A DNA stretch of 64,000 bases, taken from the NCBI GenBank assembly GCA_018257865.1, contig JAEUBA010000036.1:233163-297162 (forward strand). The letters run 5' to 3'. The first letter of the stretch is position 1, and each line of letters opens with the position of its first letter. Under the pieces are notes generated by a model. It was not told the DNA's origin and searched no databases. It worked only from the letters and a program-made list of their open reading frames with translations. Shown piece by piece: positions 11,594 through 22,934 of the stretch. A program made the position numbers and the translations under genes. This DNA comes from Stereocaulon alpinum. Lineage: Eukaryota; Ascomycota; Lecanoromycetes; Lecanorales; Stereocaulaceae.

Positions 11594-14517
11594 TGATCGC
11601 CGGGTATATGTTCCGAAGGGTGCTATAATCATAGAGATGTAGAACGAGATGCAGTGAGTAAATCCTTTATGTGTAGATTGGATCGCCACAGTATTTTGGG
11701 AAGGATTGAGCAGCGCAACAAGAACAGTGGATAGATCTCAGAAGTATGTATTGAATTGCCAACGTTGCTGGCAAACCTGAACCACCCCGACGAACAACTT
11801 GGATCGGAAGAGCCTGCAGGGCGCCGAAATTGGTGTGCGGCTTGTGAGAAGACAGCTTTGGAGGATGGAACGAGTGTCTGAGAACCCACTTCGTAAACTC
11901 GGGTATGACAGGAGCTTAGTCAAAGTATATTGTTTGAAAGGTAAAGGCATGAATGGCTTGCTTTAGCTGTCAGCCAATCCTTCTTAATGTCAGGAAGGTA
12001 GAGAGTGGTGTTGATTTGTGGTTTCGGACACGACCATCTAGGCCTGTCACATGTTCAAGTCAGGAAAACGAGTGTTGCCCAGGGGCGGAGCGCTTTCCAG
12101 ATTTCCTCTCAAAAAGTCATGTCGCAGCTTCAGCATCGACCTGATATTGTGGGTAAAACATTACATGGAGAATGCTTGTCTTGACTGGCGGCATTTGAGG
12201 ACCTCCGCAAGCTGAGATGACTTAATGGGTAGGGCTGAGGCAGTGTCATGTCACCAAGGGGAGAGTCAGTAAACTGTAAGACTGCTATGGCTTACCCGTC
12301 ACTACTGTCATCCCGGCCCCAGACGATATCAATATATCTGAGAGCCGTGGGGGAAGCCAACCCTTCTGCTTGGTCGATCTGGCCATTGGGAGAAGCCGTG
12401 AGTAGAAAAGTCGCTGGCAGTGGCTGGTAAGGTACTTGAGCACAATAAGCCATGTTGGGACAGTCGCGGCAGATCAATTATCTGACAAGACAATGCCTAC
12501 AGCAGTTGTGCGTGAGGTATCTGAGCGAAGATCATTTCCCGTATAGCTTTAAGCTCAGAGGTCTGGTCTAAATGCGAATTAAAGTATAGCTCCTGCGATA
12601 CCTTCATCGTAAACCCGATGCAGGAGCGTATCTGAGGTGGGCCAATGGCCGGATATTCCACTGGAAGGGAAAGAATATGCCACTTAGACTCCCAATGATT
12701 TCTTGCTTCATCGGCAGATCATGCATTGTCGTGGTAACGCAAGACTTAGATATTGATTATTCGATCTCAACGTAACCCTTGAATCTGCAGGAGAGCGCAA
12801 ATCCCAAAGTCTAGAAGGCATGATATGACGAGGCAAATTAGAAAGATATCTCTTTGTTTTTCCCGTCACAACAATCATTCATCTGCGGTCCTCCAGGCCG
12901 TGTGCACCTAGTGATCGCCTAAAGTCGAATGCTGGACTGATAATCCAGCTGTAAGCGCACTAGAACTGGGTCCTCCCATAGCTCAAGGGTGCCACAGGCA
13001 TGAGTCGGGCGTGGGGATAGGACCGGTCCATCTGTAGCCGATCCGCTATGGAGCCTTGGGGTCTCACGCGTTTTCCGAAGTTCTAAGAAAATCGAAGCCT
13101 TCTTGTACCTCCAGAGTGAAAGTCATTATTAGTCGCGGCTGAGGTCATGGTCTCTTAGTAGATTGATAAGAAAAGCGTTGCCATCGATTAGCGCTGCGCG
13201 AGGTACGCCCAAAGCAGTGTCTTCTGGCCCAGAACGAAGCAAAGAAGCGAATGATCGACGGGCTAGAATCCCATCGTGGACGAACTTTGCGTTAGCGCTA
13301 TGGATACCTATGACGGACCGTCGCCCACCGTCCAAGGATTGGTCTCCAATTGTGGAAGTATTGTTGATCAGCAAGGTCTCGAACCCACAAGCCAGAAGTG
13401 TAGCGAGATGTTGCAAGCAATACGGCATCTTCGGACCGCGCCTTTCAACCTAGATTCATGATGATGCCAGCCGAATATCATATCTGCTCTCCCAAAGTCC
13501 TTGATGCTGATACTAGCACGGCAATGCGAACTTGATCTTACAGAATGCGTGCATCCAATACGAAATCGGCCTGTGTGCGTGCTACCCAAAAATGGGCGTC
13601 AGAGGATCAGGATCGGTTTGGAGTTGAACACCTATGACCCAGAGATCTGGGAGGCTATTAGCACTTAACATACGGCAATATCAAATCCTAGAGTATGACA
13701 GGCTTGGGATCTTTCATTTTGCGATAGGCGAATGCTATGATCCAAACATGAGTCTACTAAGCCTGTTCATCCTTTACCTTGAAAGCAAAATCTGTACGAA
13801 GTCACTCGCAAAGTCACCTCGAAGACAATGGCACGTGGATTTAATATCATTGCTCCCTTCTGGTCTTGTTTTCTTCGCACTTAAAGAGTGTGACTATGAC
13901 CGCACTTCCCCTTCTCGCTCGCGAGGGGGCAGACAAAATTGCGTTCACAGGTGGTTTACAGGCACAGCAGGATTCCCCCTCAACATGCCCAAACAAATAG
14001 CTCAACCGAAGACGGAGGTGGAGGAAACCAGGACAATTATGGTAGGCCGATGGCAATCGCTACGACTATGGGAAACCAACATGATCAGAAGCAGGCCGAT
14101 GGCGGACGATTGGACTCACCATAGTACCCCGTCGTACCGAGTTGGCCGCCTTTGAAGGCCTCGTGATCCACACAGAGGGTCTTCTGTTTGATCGAGCAGC
14201 TGTCCGACAGTCGCAGTCTCCTGGATTTGAGCATTGGGAATGTTTTTAGAGACTCTTGATAGCATCTACTATCTCGAGCGCAAGGCAGTCAACCAGGCTT
14301 CAAACGATGTTCATGGGGCATTCTCGTGTTGAAGTGGCTTTAAGGGATCCCGTGACCATGGAATAACAAGGACTTTGTGTACTTCCCGTAGCTGATTTCG
14401 AGCGGCGGTAGATGATAGTGCTACCAATATGCCTGTACGAACCAGTTCTGTAGGGCTGAGATTCTCAATGGTCGGAACGGCCACTCAAGCTTAAAACATT
14501 GTATATGCTTGTACACT
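11594..14517. other. Intergenic stretch upstream of the second C2H2 gene and ORC5
   Basis: Promoter space for two divergent genes, about 2.9 kb. One minus-strand ATG frame of 99 codons (13129-13428) looks mildly protein-like and is listed separately. The rest shows only short frames. A tRNA-like anticodon hairpin near 12930-12950 has no matching acceptor stem. Confidence 0.5.
13129..13428 (-). CDS. Doubtful small ORF or gene remnant
   Basis: An ATG-started frame of 99 codons ending in TAA. Its composition is protein-like (SGPEDTALGVPRAALIDG near residues 66-83), but I recognise no family. No in-frame exon could be joined convincingly upstream. It may be the tail of a decayed gene or a chance frame. 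It is listed because it is the only plausible coding signal in the 2.9 kb before ORC5. Confidence 0.2.
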   Translation of the reverse strand: MPYCLQHLATLLACGFETLLINNTSTIGDQSLDGGRRSVIGIHSANAKFVHDGILARRSFASLLRSGPEDTALGVPRAALIDGNAFLINLLRDHDLSRD

Positions 14518-16042
14518 ATGGGCTCTCATGTTCCAGATGATTTAATCAATTTCATAAATGACCGGTTTCTATGTAGGGAAACTCAATTGCGTCAGCTAGC
14601 AGCGCTCCTACGCGTGAGTCTCCACACTATCTCCCAACGCGCTGACACCAACACCGAATTAGCCACCCCAGCCAAACCCTTCCACTATACTCGTCCATGG
14701 TGTAGAGGCAACAGGGAAGAGTGAGCTTGTCAAAGCCGTTGTGGAAGCCATTGGGACTGGTTTCGCCATCGTCCGATCACAAGAATGCATAACACAGCGA
14801 CACCTACTGGAGCGAGCCATTGCCAATACCAAAGAAGCTTTAGAAAGGCAGGTTGATGAAGCACATGTTGGTGCCGTCGAGGAGAGATGCGAGAGCATCA
14901 GTGCGTTCGTGGTGGTGCTACAGCGTCTGCTAGCAGGGCGACAGAAATTCATACTGGTCTTCGATGGTATCGACAACCAGAGAGACGCAGCCCCAACACT
15001 GTTGCCTGCTATTGCTCGGCTGGGCGAGGTGGTGAGTCTACTCCGATTATGCTCGAGTCCAATGATGCTAAGTCAGTTAGTTACCAAATCTGACCACTAT
15101 CCTTGTCGTCAGGTCCCTCCAACCCCACCTACTACACAAGCCTGGAATACCCCACATCCACTTCCCTCCCTACACACGCGCAGAGACACTGTCCATCCTC
15201 TCCCAATCTCCACTTCCGATCCACGACCCTCTAACACCGGAGTCTGAAAGTTCACAAGACACTGCCAACAATGAAGACTCCGCGTGGCTCTGGGCCCGCT
15301 TCACAGCCGCAGTCTGGGACTCTCTTGGACAAAGCGTTGCTCGCGATGTCGTCAGCTTCCGCGCCGTCTGCTCAGGACTGTGGGGATCATTCATACAACC
15401 GATTCTAGATGGAGATTATGGTGCTCGGGAATTCTCCAAATTGCTCATCAAAAATAGGGGGTTGCTCCAGAGTGAAACCGCGCTGGTTGACAGCATTGTG
15501 CCCATCGCGCCAGCGGCACCTAACGTCAAAGCTTCAAAGCGTAAGCTCTCTATCTTCATCTAACAACGATTCTATCGCTGACCGACATTGTGTGTCCAGC
15601 TTCCCACACCCTACCATACTACCCAGCCCACCTCCTCATCGCGGCCTACCTCGCCTCCCACAATCCTCCTAAGCATGACATCACTCTTTTCTCCAAAAGT
15701 TCCATCTCCAAACGCAGGAAACGTGGCGGTGGCACAGCTCTCACCCCTCAACGCCCCTCCAAACACCGCAAGATCTCTCGCAAGCTTCTCGGGCCCCAGC
15801 CCTTCCCTCTCGAGAGACTGTTTGCCATTTTCCATGCTATATTGCCACACAGGTATTTAAGTGGAGGAGTAGACATGTGCCAGCTAGCAACCCTCGTTGG
15901 GTTGCGATTGGTAGTCAAGAGTGGAGGAACAGGAGACATTTTGGAGGGAAGTACAAAGTGGAGGGCCAATGTGGGTTGGGAAATGGTGCGGGATATGGCA
16001 AGAGGTGTGGCATTCGATGTAGAGAGCTACATCATCGAATAG
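14518..16042 (+). CDS. ORC5: Origin recognition complex subunit 5
   Basis: Model: join(14518..14613, 14663..15031, 15081..15540, 15600..16042), 455 residues, with three 49-59 bp introns in matching phases. Orc5 is an AAA+ subunit of the origin recognition complex, which binds replication origins in the nucleus and loads MCM helicase. Visible features are an N-terminal segment FINDRFLCRETQLRQLAALL, Walker A GVEATGKS at about residues 45-52, a Walker-B-like strand FILVFDGID near 130, the conserved LTTILVVRS and IPHIHFPPYTRAETLSIL segments, and a C-terminal winged-helix region containing LLIAAYLASHNPPKHD and LPHRYLSGGVDM. Length fits fungal Orc5. The start is the first ATG in frame; the TTG at 14509 is not a plausible eukaryotic start. 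Confidence 0.93.
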
Positions 16043-17182
16043 GAGCTGGAGATTTGGCACTCAGGTCACTAATACCCATCTGACGCTTTACTACTCTACA
16101 CAAGATGGCTGTAAGACTCCTGAGCTGCACAACTGGTGCGCCAAGTGGAGCCTCGAATGAGCTCATACATGTGTCAGTGACAGCTAGAATCCCAACAATA
16201 TGATCTAAGCCACGAGCTGGGAGATCGATAGCCGAAAATGGGAGGTAGATTATTGTCATAAGTGAGGCAGGGAATTGAGCAGACAACCTAAAATAGTGAG
16301 GAGCAGAGTTACTGGTCAAAATGGTCCACCAACGCCAAGGATGGGATGTCAACAAAGCATGGATAAGCGGTATTTGCCCAGAAGGCAAATTGTTGACAAG
16401 CATGGTTATAAGCAAACTGGGTGTGGGGATGCGGCGGAGGCATCAGCTCAAAGCACGCGAAACAGACTCTGCAGTGAACGTCTCGATAAGGGGATGTTAG
16501 ACAGCTTCTTTGGAAACTCGATGCGGCGTAGGTATGCATTGCATGAGATCTTCATTTGCGCTGGTAGCCAAAGGTTGCGGAGGAAAAGCTGACCTGTACA
16601 GGGGTCCGAGACGCTGAGCCGCTTTCAAAAAAGGTTTCAGCGGTATGTAAGTGCCGCATTCGCATTCGCTTTGATCCTCTCACATAATGTATTATCGCTG
16701 TTACCTCGCCACAATGCATATGCTCGGGCGGTCCCCTGCCAGGCGATGTCACCCAATGCATACCCTACGTACCACCTAATTGAGGGTCTGGAATGCAATA
16801 TCAACCACGGCCTCACACAGAGGAAAGAGGCACCACTGTTCATGCAAAGACGAAAGCATACGCGGCACTGTTGGCTGCATGTGAGGTCATCTTTCAGGCT
16901 TGTGAATTGTTCCAGGGCAATGCAGTCTGCCATGGATCGAGATTGCGGGCTTTCTGCAGGTGGTGTGGGAGCCAAGAACACGGTTATTTTAGAAACGACT
17001 TTTTGTAGCCCGTGATAGCGCAATCAGCACCGCCTTTAGTCAGAAGTGGTGTGCTGACACTCGATTTCCATCGTTGCCATCTTTTGTCTCCATGATCGTC
17101 ACCATCACTGATTCACACCTGCGTATAGTTGTGCAGAAAGCCTCGCTGGTGCTGATACTCACTGTGGTTTTGATCAGGAGCC
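16043..17182. other. Intergenic stretch, no gene recognised
   Basis: Overlapping open frames of up to 128 codons occur on both strands (16637-17023 minus, 16671-17015 plus). Neither shows a domain, a plausible signal or splice partners, and they overlap each other as chance frames do. I see nothing else. Confidence 0.5.
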
Positions 17183-18422
17183 ATGTCTAAGGTCCGTACC
17201 AGCGCCTTAGGTCTCATCTATTTGCAGACAGTCTTCATCGCAATCGCCACCGCTTTAGTAGTCTTACGGCTTTACGTGCGCTCTAATGTCATTCGCAATA
17301 TCGGCCTTGATGATTTCTTCATTATCTTTGCTTCGGTATATAACGCAATATACACGGTCACATAGCCTTGTTAACGAGACATCGTAGGCCCTCGCCATCG
17401 CCTCCTCGGCAACAATTGGCCTCTTGGTTCACTACGGCCTAGTGTCATCCAGTCCGAACGTCCTGCCGAGAACATTCTTAGATGTCAAGTTTCGTGTGAT
17501 TACGGATCTCATCATACTCATGTCGACAATGTTGACCAGGATCTCCATCTGCTTCTTTCTCCTTCGTATCTTCGGTTCACGCAAAATATGGCGGTTTGGG
17601 CTCTACACTATCGTTGCGTTTGCAGTTCTTACCAGCATCAGTACTTTTTTATTGGTCTTTCTTGTTTGTACACCATTGTACCGAATCTGGAATCCCTCAG
17701 TTAAGGGCGCTTGTTGGAGTGGGAAAGTTCAAGATTCAATTGCCAATTATCAGGGTGGTAAAGACTCATTCTTCGAGAAGCTTGCAAAGCGCCATCAGTT
17801 GACTCTTCAGACAGCTTCCGCAGTATTCTGCGACTGGATCCTTGCTCTACTGCCGATAGTTTTCATGTGGGATGTACAAATGCCTATCAAGTTCAAAGCC
17901 ACTATCTGCGTCTTAATGGGGTTGGGAACCTTGTCAGCTTTCCCCTGGTGATACAAGAAGGGCTTATCTCATACGCGCAATACAGTTCTGGCATTTGTGC
18001 TCTAGCACGCTCGCTCACTTCAAGCCATGCCCGGACGCAACTACTTGGTGAGGCTCATTCACTGGACCCCTTGTAAGACATAACCTCTAATACTTCTCCC
18101 AGCTAACGTAGTGCCCTGGTTGAGGTGGGGGATGTAAGCAGGGGCCCCACTCGTTCGCAGCATAGATGCTCATTGATCTAGGCTCGAGCAAAACATTGGC
18201 ATTATAGCGGCGTGCATCCCTACACTCAAACCTCTCCTTCGCAAACCATTCCACTTTCACTGGCCTAAAGGTCTGAGAAGACGAGGCGGGAAGGCAGTAG
18301 ATGATGACGAGGTTCAACTTCATAATCTCACCTACACTTGCAAGACGATTGCTGTCGGCATCAGACAGGATGATCTGGATTATGCACAAGCTGGTGAACA
18401 GACTCGGGACGAAGCTGGTTAG
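17183..18422 (+). CDS. Rhodopsin-domain integral membrane protein (SAT4/Pth11-like family)
   Basis: Model: join(17183..17335, 17388..17757, 17815..17932, 17986..18047, 18103..18133, 18182..18422), 324 residues in six exons. All phases close and introns are 48-57 bp. It is a seven-helix plasma-membrane protein of the fungal rhodopsin-domain superfamily (DUF3328-unrelated, Pth11/SAT4 type). Signatures: helix 1 GLIYLQTVFIAIATALVVLR followed by RNIGLDDFFIIF; TRISICFFLLRIFG; TPLYRIW; the loop motif NYQG joining ASAVFCDWILALLPIVFMW; and LEQNIGIIAACIPTLKPLL before a charged cytoplasmic tail. Read without splicing, the 3' half looks frameshifted. A 31-bp exon (18103-18133) between two introns restores it. 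Ligand and role are unknown; relatives act in surface sensing or are unassigned. Confidence 0.85.
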
Positions 18423-20362
18423 ACTTGACGCTTAAGATGAGGCGTTGGGGTCTACAAAAGCACACATCTACGGTATTGTGCTCATGATCACGAAACTTTT
18501 CACGAACGGATGGCTCAGCACTCGATCATGGCTTTCCGACTGCGCTCAACGGCAACAGAATTTGTAGTCCTGATAATTCAAGGGCCAAGGATTCTTAGTC
18601 TTCGTGTCGTTCCAAGCCCTGAATCAGGCAGCGCTGGCTCTTGCCATGAGGATGGAAAGCGGTAATCTTCTATTTGAGGTCATGAAGCTGCGCAGTCTCG
18701 AACTAATAAAGCCAGGGAGTTGGAATATACACCGTATACTCCACGAATATACTAGGAGACCTTCAAACCCAATACGGAGCGGAGCATCACTGCTGCAAAG
18801 CAGATACCTGAGCTGCGAGTATTGCCCTACTGCGTCACTATCTTTGTGCTCCACTTTTGGAGAATTTGACATTTTTCAACTCAAGTACACCTGAACATCA
18901 CACTCACCCCTCTTAACCCCTTCACAGAGTTACGCACTCTCAACTCAATCCCACATCTTCATCGCACTATTCCCCACTCAACTCAATACAGCTTTGACCG
19001 CCCCTTAGCTGCGTTAAAACCATAATCTCACTACTCCTAGCTCAACCCACCATAGCTTCGTCTAAACCAAGACCCCTATTCTTCCCATCCCCAATTTGCC
19101 AAGACTGTAAAAGACTCTCAATCCCAAACTCCTTAACACTTGCCCGTCTCCAATTCAACCACGTACAACTCCACGATACCTACAGCTAGAAACATTTCCT
19201 ACAACAGCATTTGCCAGCTCTGGACGTTGTTTATTCATCTACAATTGCAACTCGAATACTCCGAACACTAACATTTTCTCAACTCTATGACCTTGAATAT
19301 GGCGCCCTAGAGCTCCACACTAAGCACAAATTCGCCTATACTATCTACATTTACGCTGGAAGGGATACACTCTCACCCAACCCGAGCAGTACGTTAACAA
19401 TAGTATCATTGCAAGAAGCGGAACGTTGGTACCCAGGCTCAAAGACAATAAGAAAATAAGGGGGTACGCCCCTCCGAGACTCCCACACGATCCTCGCGTA
19501 TCTCAAAGTAGGACTACCAGCAAATTCCAGAACAGACTCGAAAACCAACGCATGGGATCGAAATATTGGCCGTGTGCATAGCAAACAGCAACCAGCATCC
19601 ATAACAAGCTAGTGGAGTAGGTGCTTGACCCTATCATGGCGGCGACGTGTTCGAGCCAGGAGCAGAGGGAAGCTAACATGAGCTACATAGTCAAGGATAC
19701 ATATAGTTCCGAACATGCAATAACGATGCTTCCAAATTCTTCCAAGTGGGAAGAGTTTTGTTGGATCTTGCATTAGCGTTGTGCCTTATTTTCTGAGAGT
19801 TTTTGTGGGTAGAGTGCTCGAGCGTGCTGGTGTGGCTAGGGGGATGTGGTGTATGGGGTTGGAGGCTCGTTGTGGTGAGTACGAGGAGGGTTTGTGGTTT
19901 GCGGTTGGGGGGTATCGTACTCTCTAGTGTATGTACTTCGAGTAGGGAGTTCTGGGGTGGCTTCGGGAGCGCGTTCGGGGGACCATTCTAGGGTTTACAG
20001 TGCAGTAGTCCTGGACATGCCTATCTTACGGTAGGTATGCGACACCGCAAGAAAGCTTTCGCATTTGTGCAGCAGACAATCATCCGGGACTAAGATGCAA
20101 CAGGAATGTGTGATGAAGAAAGTACTGCAACGAGAAAATGGGATTGGAAATGAAGCATCAAGGATAGATGTCACGTAGTCCGAGGGAAGTAGGAGTATTT
20201 TGAACTGGTTTGGATTCTTGAAGAACATTGTATCTGAGCTCGTAAGCTGAATCGAGCGCAAGTCTAAGTACAAGACCGAAGAACACCCGCTTTTCCCCAA
20301 TGCATGCATTATCGTAGCAATATTTGCTCGTCTAAGGTAAAGCAAACTCAAGAGTTTCGTAC
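18423..20362. other. Intergenic stretch with strand-biased composition
   Basis: About 1.9 kb between the rhodopsin-domain gene and the 3' end of HSP70. From about 18893 to 19200 the plus strand is G-poor and C/T/A-rich. From about 19797 to 19990 it is C-poor and G/T-rich. Short frames occur (for example an 83-codon ATG frame on minus, 19351-19602), but none is recognisable. Part next to 20362 is HSP70 3' UTR. Confidence 0.4.
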
Positions 20363-22339
20363 TTAGTCGACTTCTTCGACCGTTGGACCATCATCATGTC
20401 CAGCAGCTCCTCCAGGGCCGCCAGCACCTGGGAATCCACCGCCGGGCATGCCACCGCCCATACCGCCAGGCATGCCGCCCATGCCTCCAGGCATTCCACT
20501 TTCCCCTCCGTACATCTTCACCATGATGGGGTTGGCGACACCTTCGAGTGTTTTTTGTTGTCCCTCGTACTCCTCTACGGTAGCAGTCTGGTTGTCGTCG
20601 AGCCATGCGACAGTCTTGTCAATCTCGGACTTGAGTGCCTCCTTCTCAGATGCATCAAGCTTCTCCTCAACCTTGGGGTCGGAAATCGTGTTGCGTAGCG
20701 AGTAGGCGTATGATTCGAGTGCGTTCTTGGCGGAGATACGAGCAGTTTCAGCCTCATCCTCTGCCTTGTATTTCTCAGCCTCAGCCAACATGCGCTCGAT
20801 GTCCTCTTTCGATAGACGGCCCTTGTCGTTGGTGATGACAATCTTGTTGGTCTTGCCGGTACCCTTTTCGAGAGCTGAGACGTTCATGATTCCGTTCGCA
20901 TCCATATCGAAGGTGACCTCAATCTGTGGAACACCGCGAGGCGCTGGTGGGATTCCAGAAAGCTCGAACTTGCCGAGCAAGTTGTTGTCCTTAGTGCGAG
21001 CACGCTCACCCTCGAAGACTTGGATAAGCACACCAGGCTGGTTGTCAGAGAATGTAGAGAACACTTCTGATTTCTTGGTGGGGATGGTGGTGTTTCGCTT
21101 GATAAGAGCAGTCATGACACCACCAGCAGTCTCGATACCAGTAGACAATGGCGCGACGTCGAGTAGGAGAATCTCGTTAGTGGATTTCGAAGAGGTGTCG
21201 CCTGAGAGGATAGCGGCCTGGACAGCTGCACCGTAGGCAACAGCTTCATCGGGGTTAATTGACTTGTTGGGCTCCTTGCCGTTGAAGAAGTCCGAGACAA
21301 GCTTCTGGATCTTGGGAATACGTGTAGAACCACCAACCAAGACGATCTCGTGGACTGAGGACTTGTCAATCTTAGCATCGCGGAGGACGCGCTCGACTGG
21401 CTCCATAGTAGAGCGGAAGAGATCCTGGCAAAGCTCCTCGAAGCGAGCACGAGTTATGGATGTGTAGAAGTCGATACCCTCGAAGAGGGAGTCGATCTCG
21501 ATTGAGGTCTGGGCGGATGAGGAGAGGGTTCGCTTGGCTCGCTCGCAAGCAGTCCGGAGACGACGGAGTGCACGGGCATTCGACGAGAGGTCCTTCTTAT
21601 GCTTTCGCTTGAATTCGTTGACGAAGTGATTGACCAAACGGTTGTCGAAGTCCTCACCACCCAAATGAGTGTCACCGGCAGTGGATTTGACTTCAAAGAT
21701 ACCCTCCTCAATAGTCAGGAGCGAGACATCGAATGTTCCTCCTCCCAAGTCGAATATGAGCACGTTTCTCTCACCTTCAGCCTTCTTATCAAGACCGTAG
21801 GCGATGGCTGCGGCTGTAGGTTCGTTGATGATACGGAGGACGTTGAGGCCAGCGATGAGTCCGGCATCTTTGGTGGCTTGACGCTGAGAGTCGTTGAAGT
21901 ATGCTGGGACAGTGACGACGGCGTTGTTGACAGTACCACCAAGGTATGATTCAGCGGTCTCCCTCATCTTGGTCAAAACCATTGCGGAGATTTCCTCCGG
22001 TGTAAATGACTTGGTTTCACCCTTGAATTCGACCTGGATGACTGGCTTGCCAGCCTTCTCGACGACCTTGAAGGGAAAGTGCTTCATGTCGGCTTGCACT
22101 TCTGCATCGGCGAACTTGCGCCCTATCAAGCGCTTCGCATCGAAAACGGTGTTGGTGGGGTTCATGGCAACCTGGTTCTTCGCCGAGTCACCGATGAGAC
22201 GCTCTGTGTCTGTGAAGGCAACGAAGGATGGTGTGGTACGGTTGCCCTGGTCATTGGCGATAATCTCAATGCGGTCATCTCGAAAGATACCTACACAAGA
22301 GTAGGTGGTGCCCAGATCGATACCGATTGCTGGTGCCAT
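20363..22339 (-). CDS. Cytosolic heat shock protein 70 (Ssa type)
   Basis: A single uninterrupted frame of 658 residues, complete. Hsp70 is an ATP-driven chaperone of the cytosol and nucleus that folds, translocates and disaggregates client proteins with J-proteins. Visible: phosphate loop GIDLGTTYSCVG at the N-terminus, IFDLGGGTFDVSLL near 195-208, the VLVGGSTRIPKIQ signature near 333-345, the hydrophobic interdomain linker ILLLDV near 390-394, the substrate-binding beta domain, the lid, a Gly/Met-rich GGMPGG tail, and the terminal EEVD that docks TPR co-chaperones. The absence of introns is common for strongly heat-induced genes. Residue 400 is Thr in APLSTGIETAGG, where most Hsp70s have Leu. 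It is divergent from CNS1, 595 bp away. Confidence 0.97.
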   Translation of the reverse strand: MAPAIGIDLGTTYSCVGIFRDDRIEIIANDQGNRTTPSFVAFTDTERLIGDSAKNQVAMNPTNTVFDAKRLIGRKFADAEVQADMKHFPFKVVEKAGKPVIQVEFKGETKSFTPEEISAMVLTKMRETAESYLGGTVNNAVVTVPAYFNDSQRQATKDAGLIAGLNVLRIINEPTAAAIAYGLDKKAEGERNVLIFDLGGGTFDVSLLTIEEGIFEVKSTAGDTHLGGEDFDNRLVNHFVNEFKRKHKKDLSSNARALRRLRTACERAKRTLSSSAQTSIEIDSLFEGIDFYTSITRARFEELCQDLFRSTMEPVERVLRDAKIDKSSVHEIVLVGGSTRIPKIQKLVSDFFNGKEPNKSINPDEAVAYGAAVQAAILSGDTSSKSTNEILLLDVAPLSTGIETAGGVMTALIKRNTTIPTKKSEVFSTFSDNQPGVLIQVFEGERARTKDNNLLGKFELSGIPPAPRGVPQIEVTFDMDANGIMNVSALEKGTGKTNKIVITNDKGRLSKEDIERMLAEAEKYKAEDEAETARISAKNALESYAYSLRNTISDPKVEEKLDASEKEALKSEIDKTVAWLDDNQTATVEEYEGQQKTLEGVANPIMVKMYGGESGMPGGMGGMPGGMGGGMPGGGFPGAGGPGGAAGHDDGPTVEEVD

Positions 22340-22509
22340 AGTGGAGTTGTATTATTAGGTGTTGTGTGAAAGAGTTGTAACGTGGTAGTAGTGTATTGTG
22401 TATGAGTGTGAAAGTGCAAGAGGGATTTCGAGGTTGGATGGGGTTTAAGTAGGAGTGTGGAAAGACAGTGTTGTGCGAAAATTTAATGTATCAAGGCTAC
22501 AAGGCAGTG

Positions 22510-22527
22510 GAAAGTTCTTAGCGTTTC
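22510..22527. promoter_or_regulatory. Candidate heat shock element in the HSP70/CNS1 divergent promoter
   Basis: The plus strand reads GAA-ag-TTC-tt-AGC-gt-TTC: four units at exact 5-bp spacing, three of them perfect matches to alternating nGAAn/nTTCn. It lies 171 bp upstream of the HSP70 ATG and about 408 bp upstream of the CNS1 ATG. Weaker GAA/TTC arrays occur near 22601 and 22705. Assignment to HSF binding rests on the known consensus; function is inferred. Confidence 0.5.
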
Positions 22528-22934
22528 TATGGGGATCTACTAGATTCTACCAACAACGAGATGCTGCCCCACGCTTCACGCATTTATTGGAACTCACCCG
22601 GAAATTCCATTGGCGTCAGCGGAATAAGCGGATAGCTCTACGACCTTATGCGTTCAATGCCGTACTAGGATTTTGATATACGAGGGAATGATGCTGTTGC
22701 CATCGAATTCTTTCTGGATGAAACGTCATGCTAGGAGGGGCCGATAAGAGCCTCGCTTAAGTTTATCGGTTCCTTGATAAGAGGACAGCCCAATTACGGA
22801 AAGGACCCGCACTCATCCTGCGGGTTTCTACTCAGGTGATAGTGATACAATGTAGCGCCATTAATTATTGTGTCCTAGCACATGCTATGGAAATTTGAGG
22901 TTAATTCCAACGATATTGTCACTCTTTGATTGCC

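Noticed and set aside
12925..13000. tRNA-like anticodon hairpin
   Set aside because: No matching acceptor stem or proper T-arm could be paired; D-arm-like sequence is in the wrong place.
16637..17023. Overlapping 128- and 114-codon frames on opposite strands
   Set aside because: Mutually overlapping chance frames with no domain, signal peptide or splice partners.
18130..18200. Apparent frameshift in the rhodopsin-domain gene
   Set aside because: A GTAAGC donor at 18134 and a CTAG acceptor at 18181 restore the frame exactly, so this is an intron.
21112..21450. Several antisense frames within HSP70
   Set aside because: Codon-bias shadows of a strongly biased gene; no independent motif.
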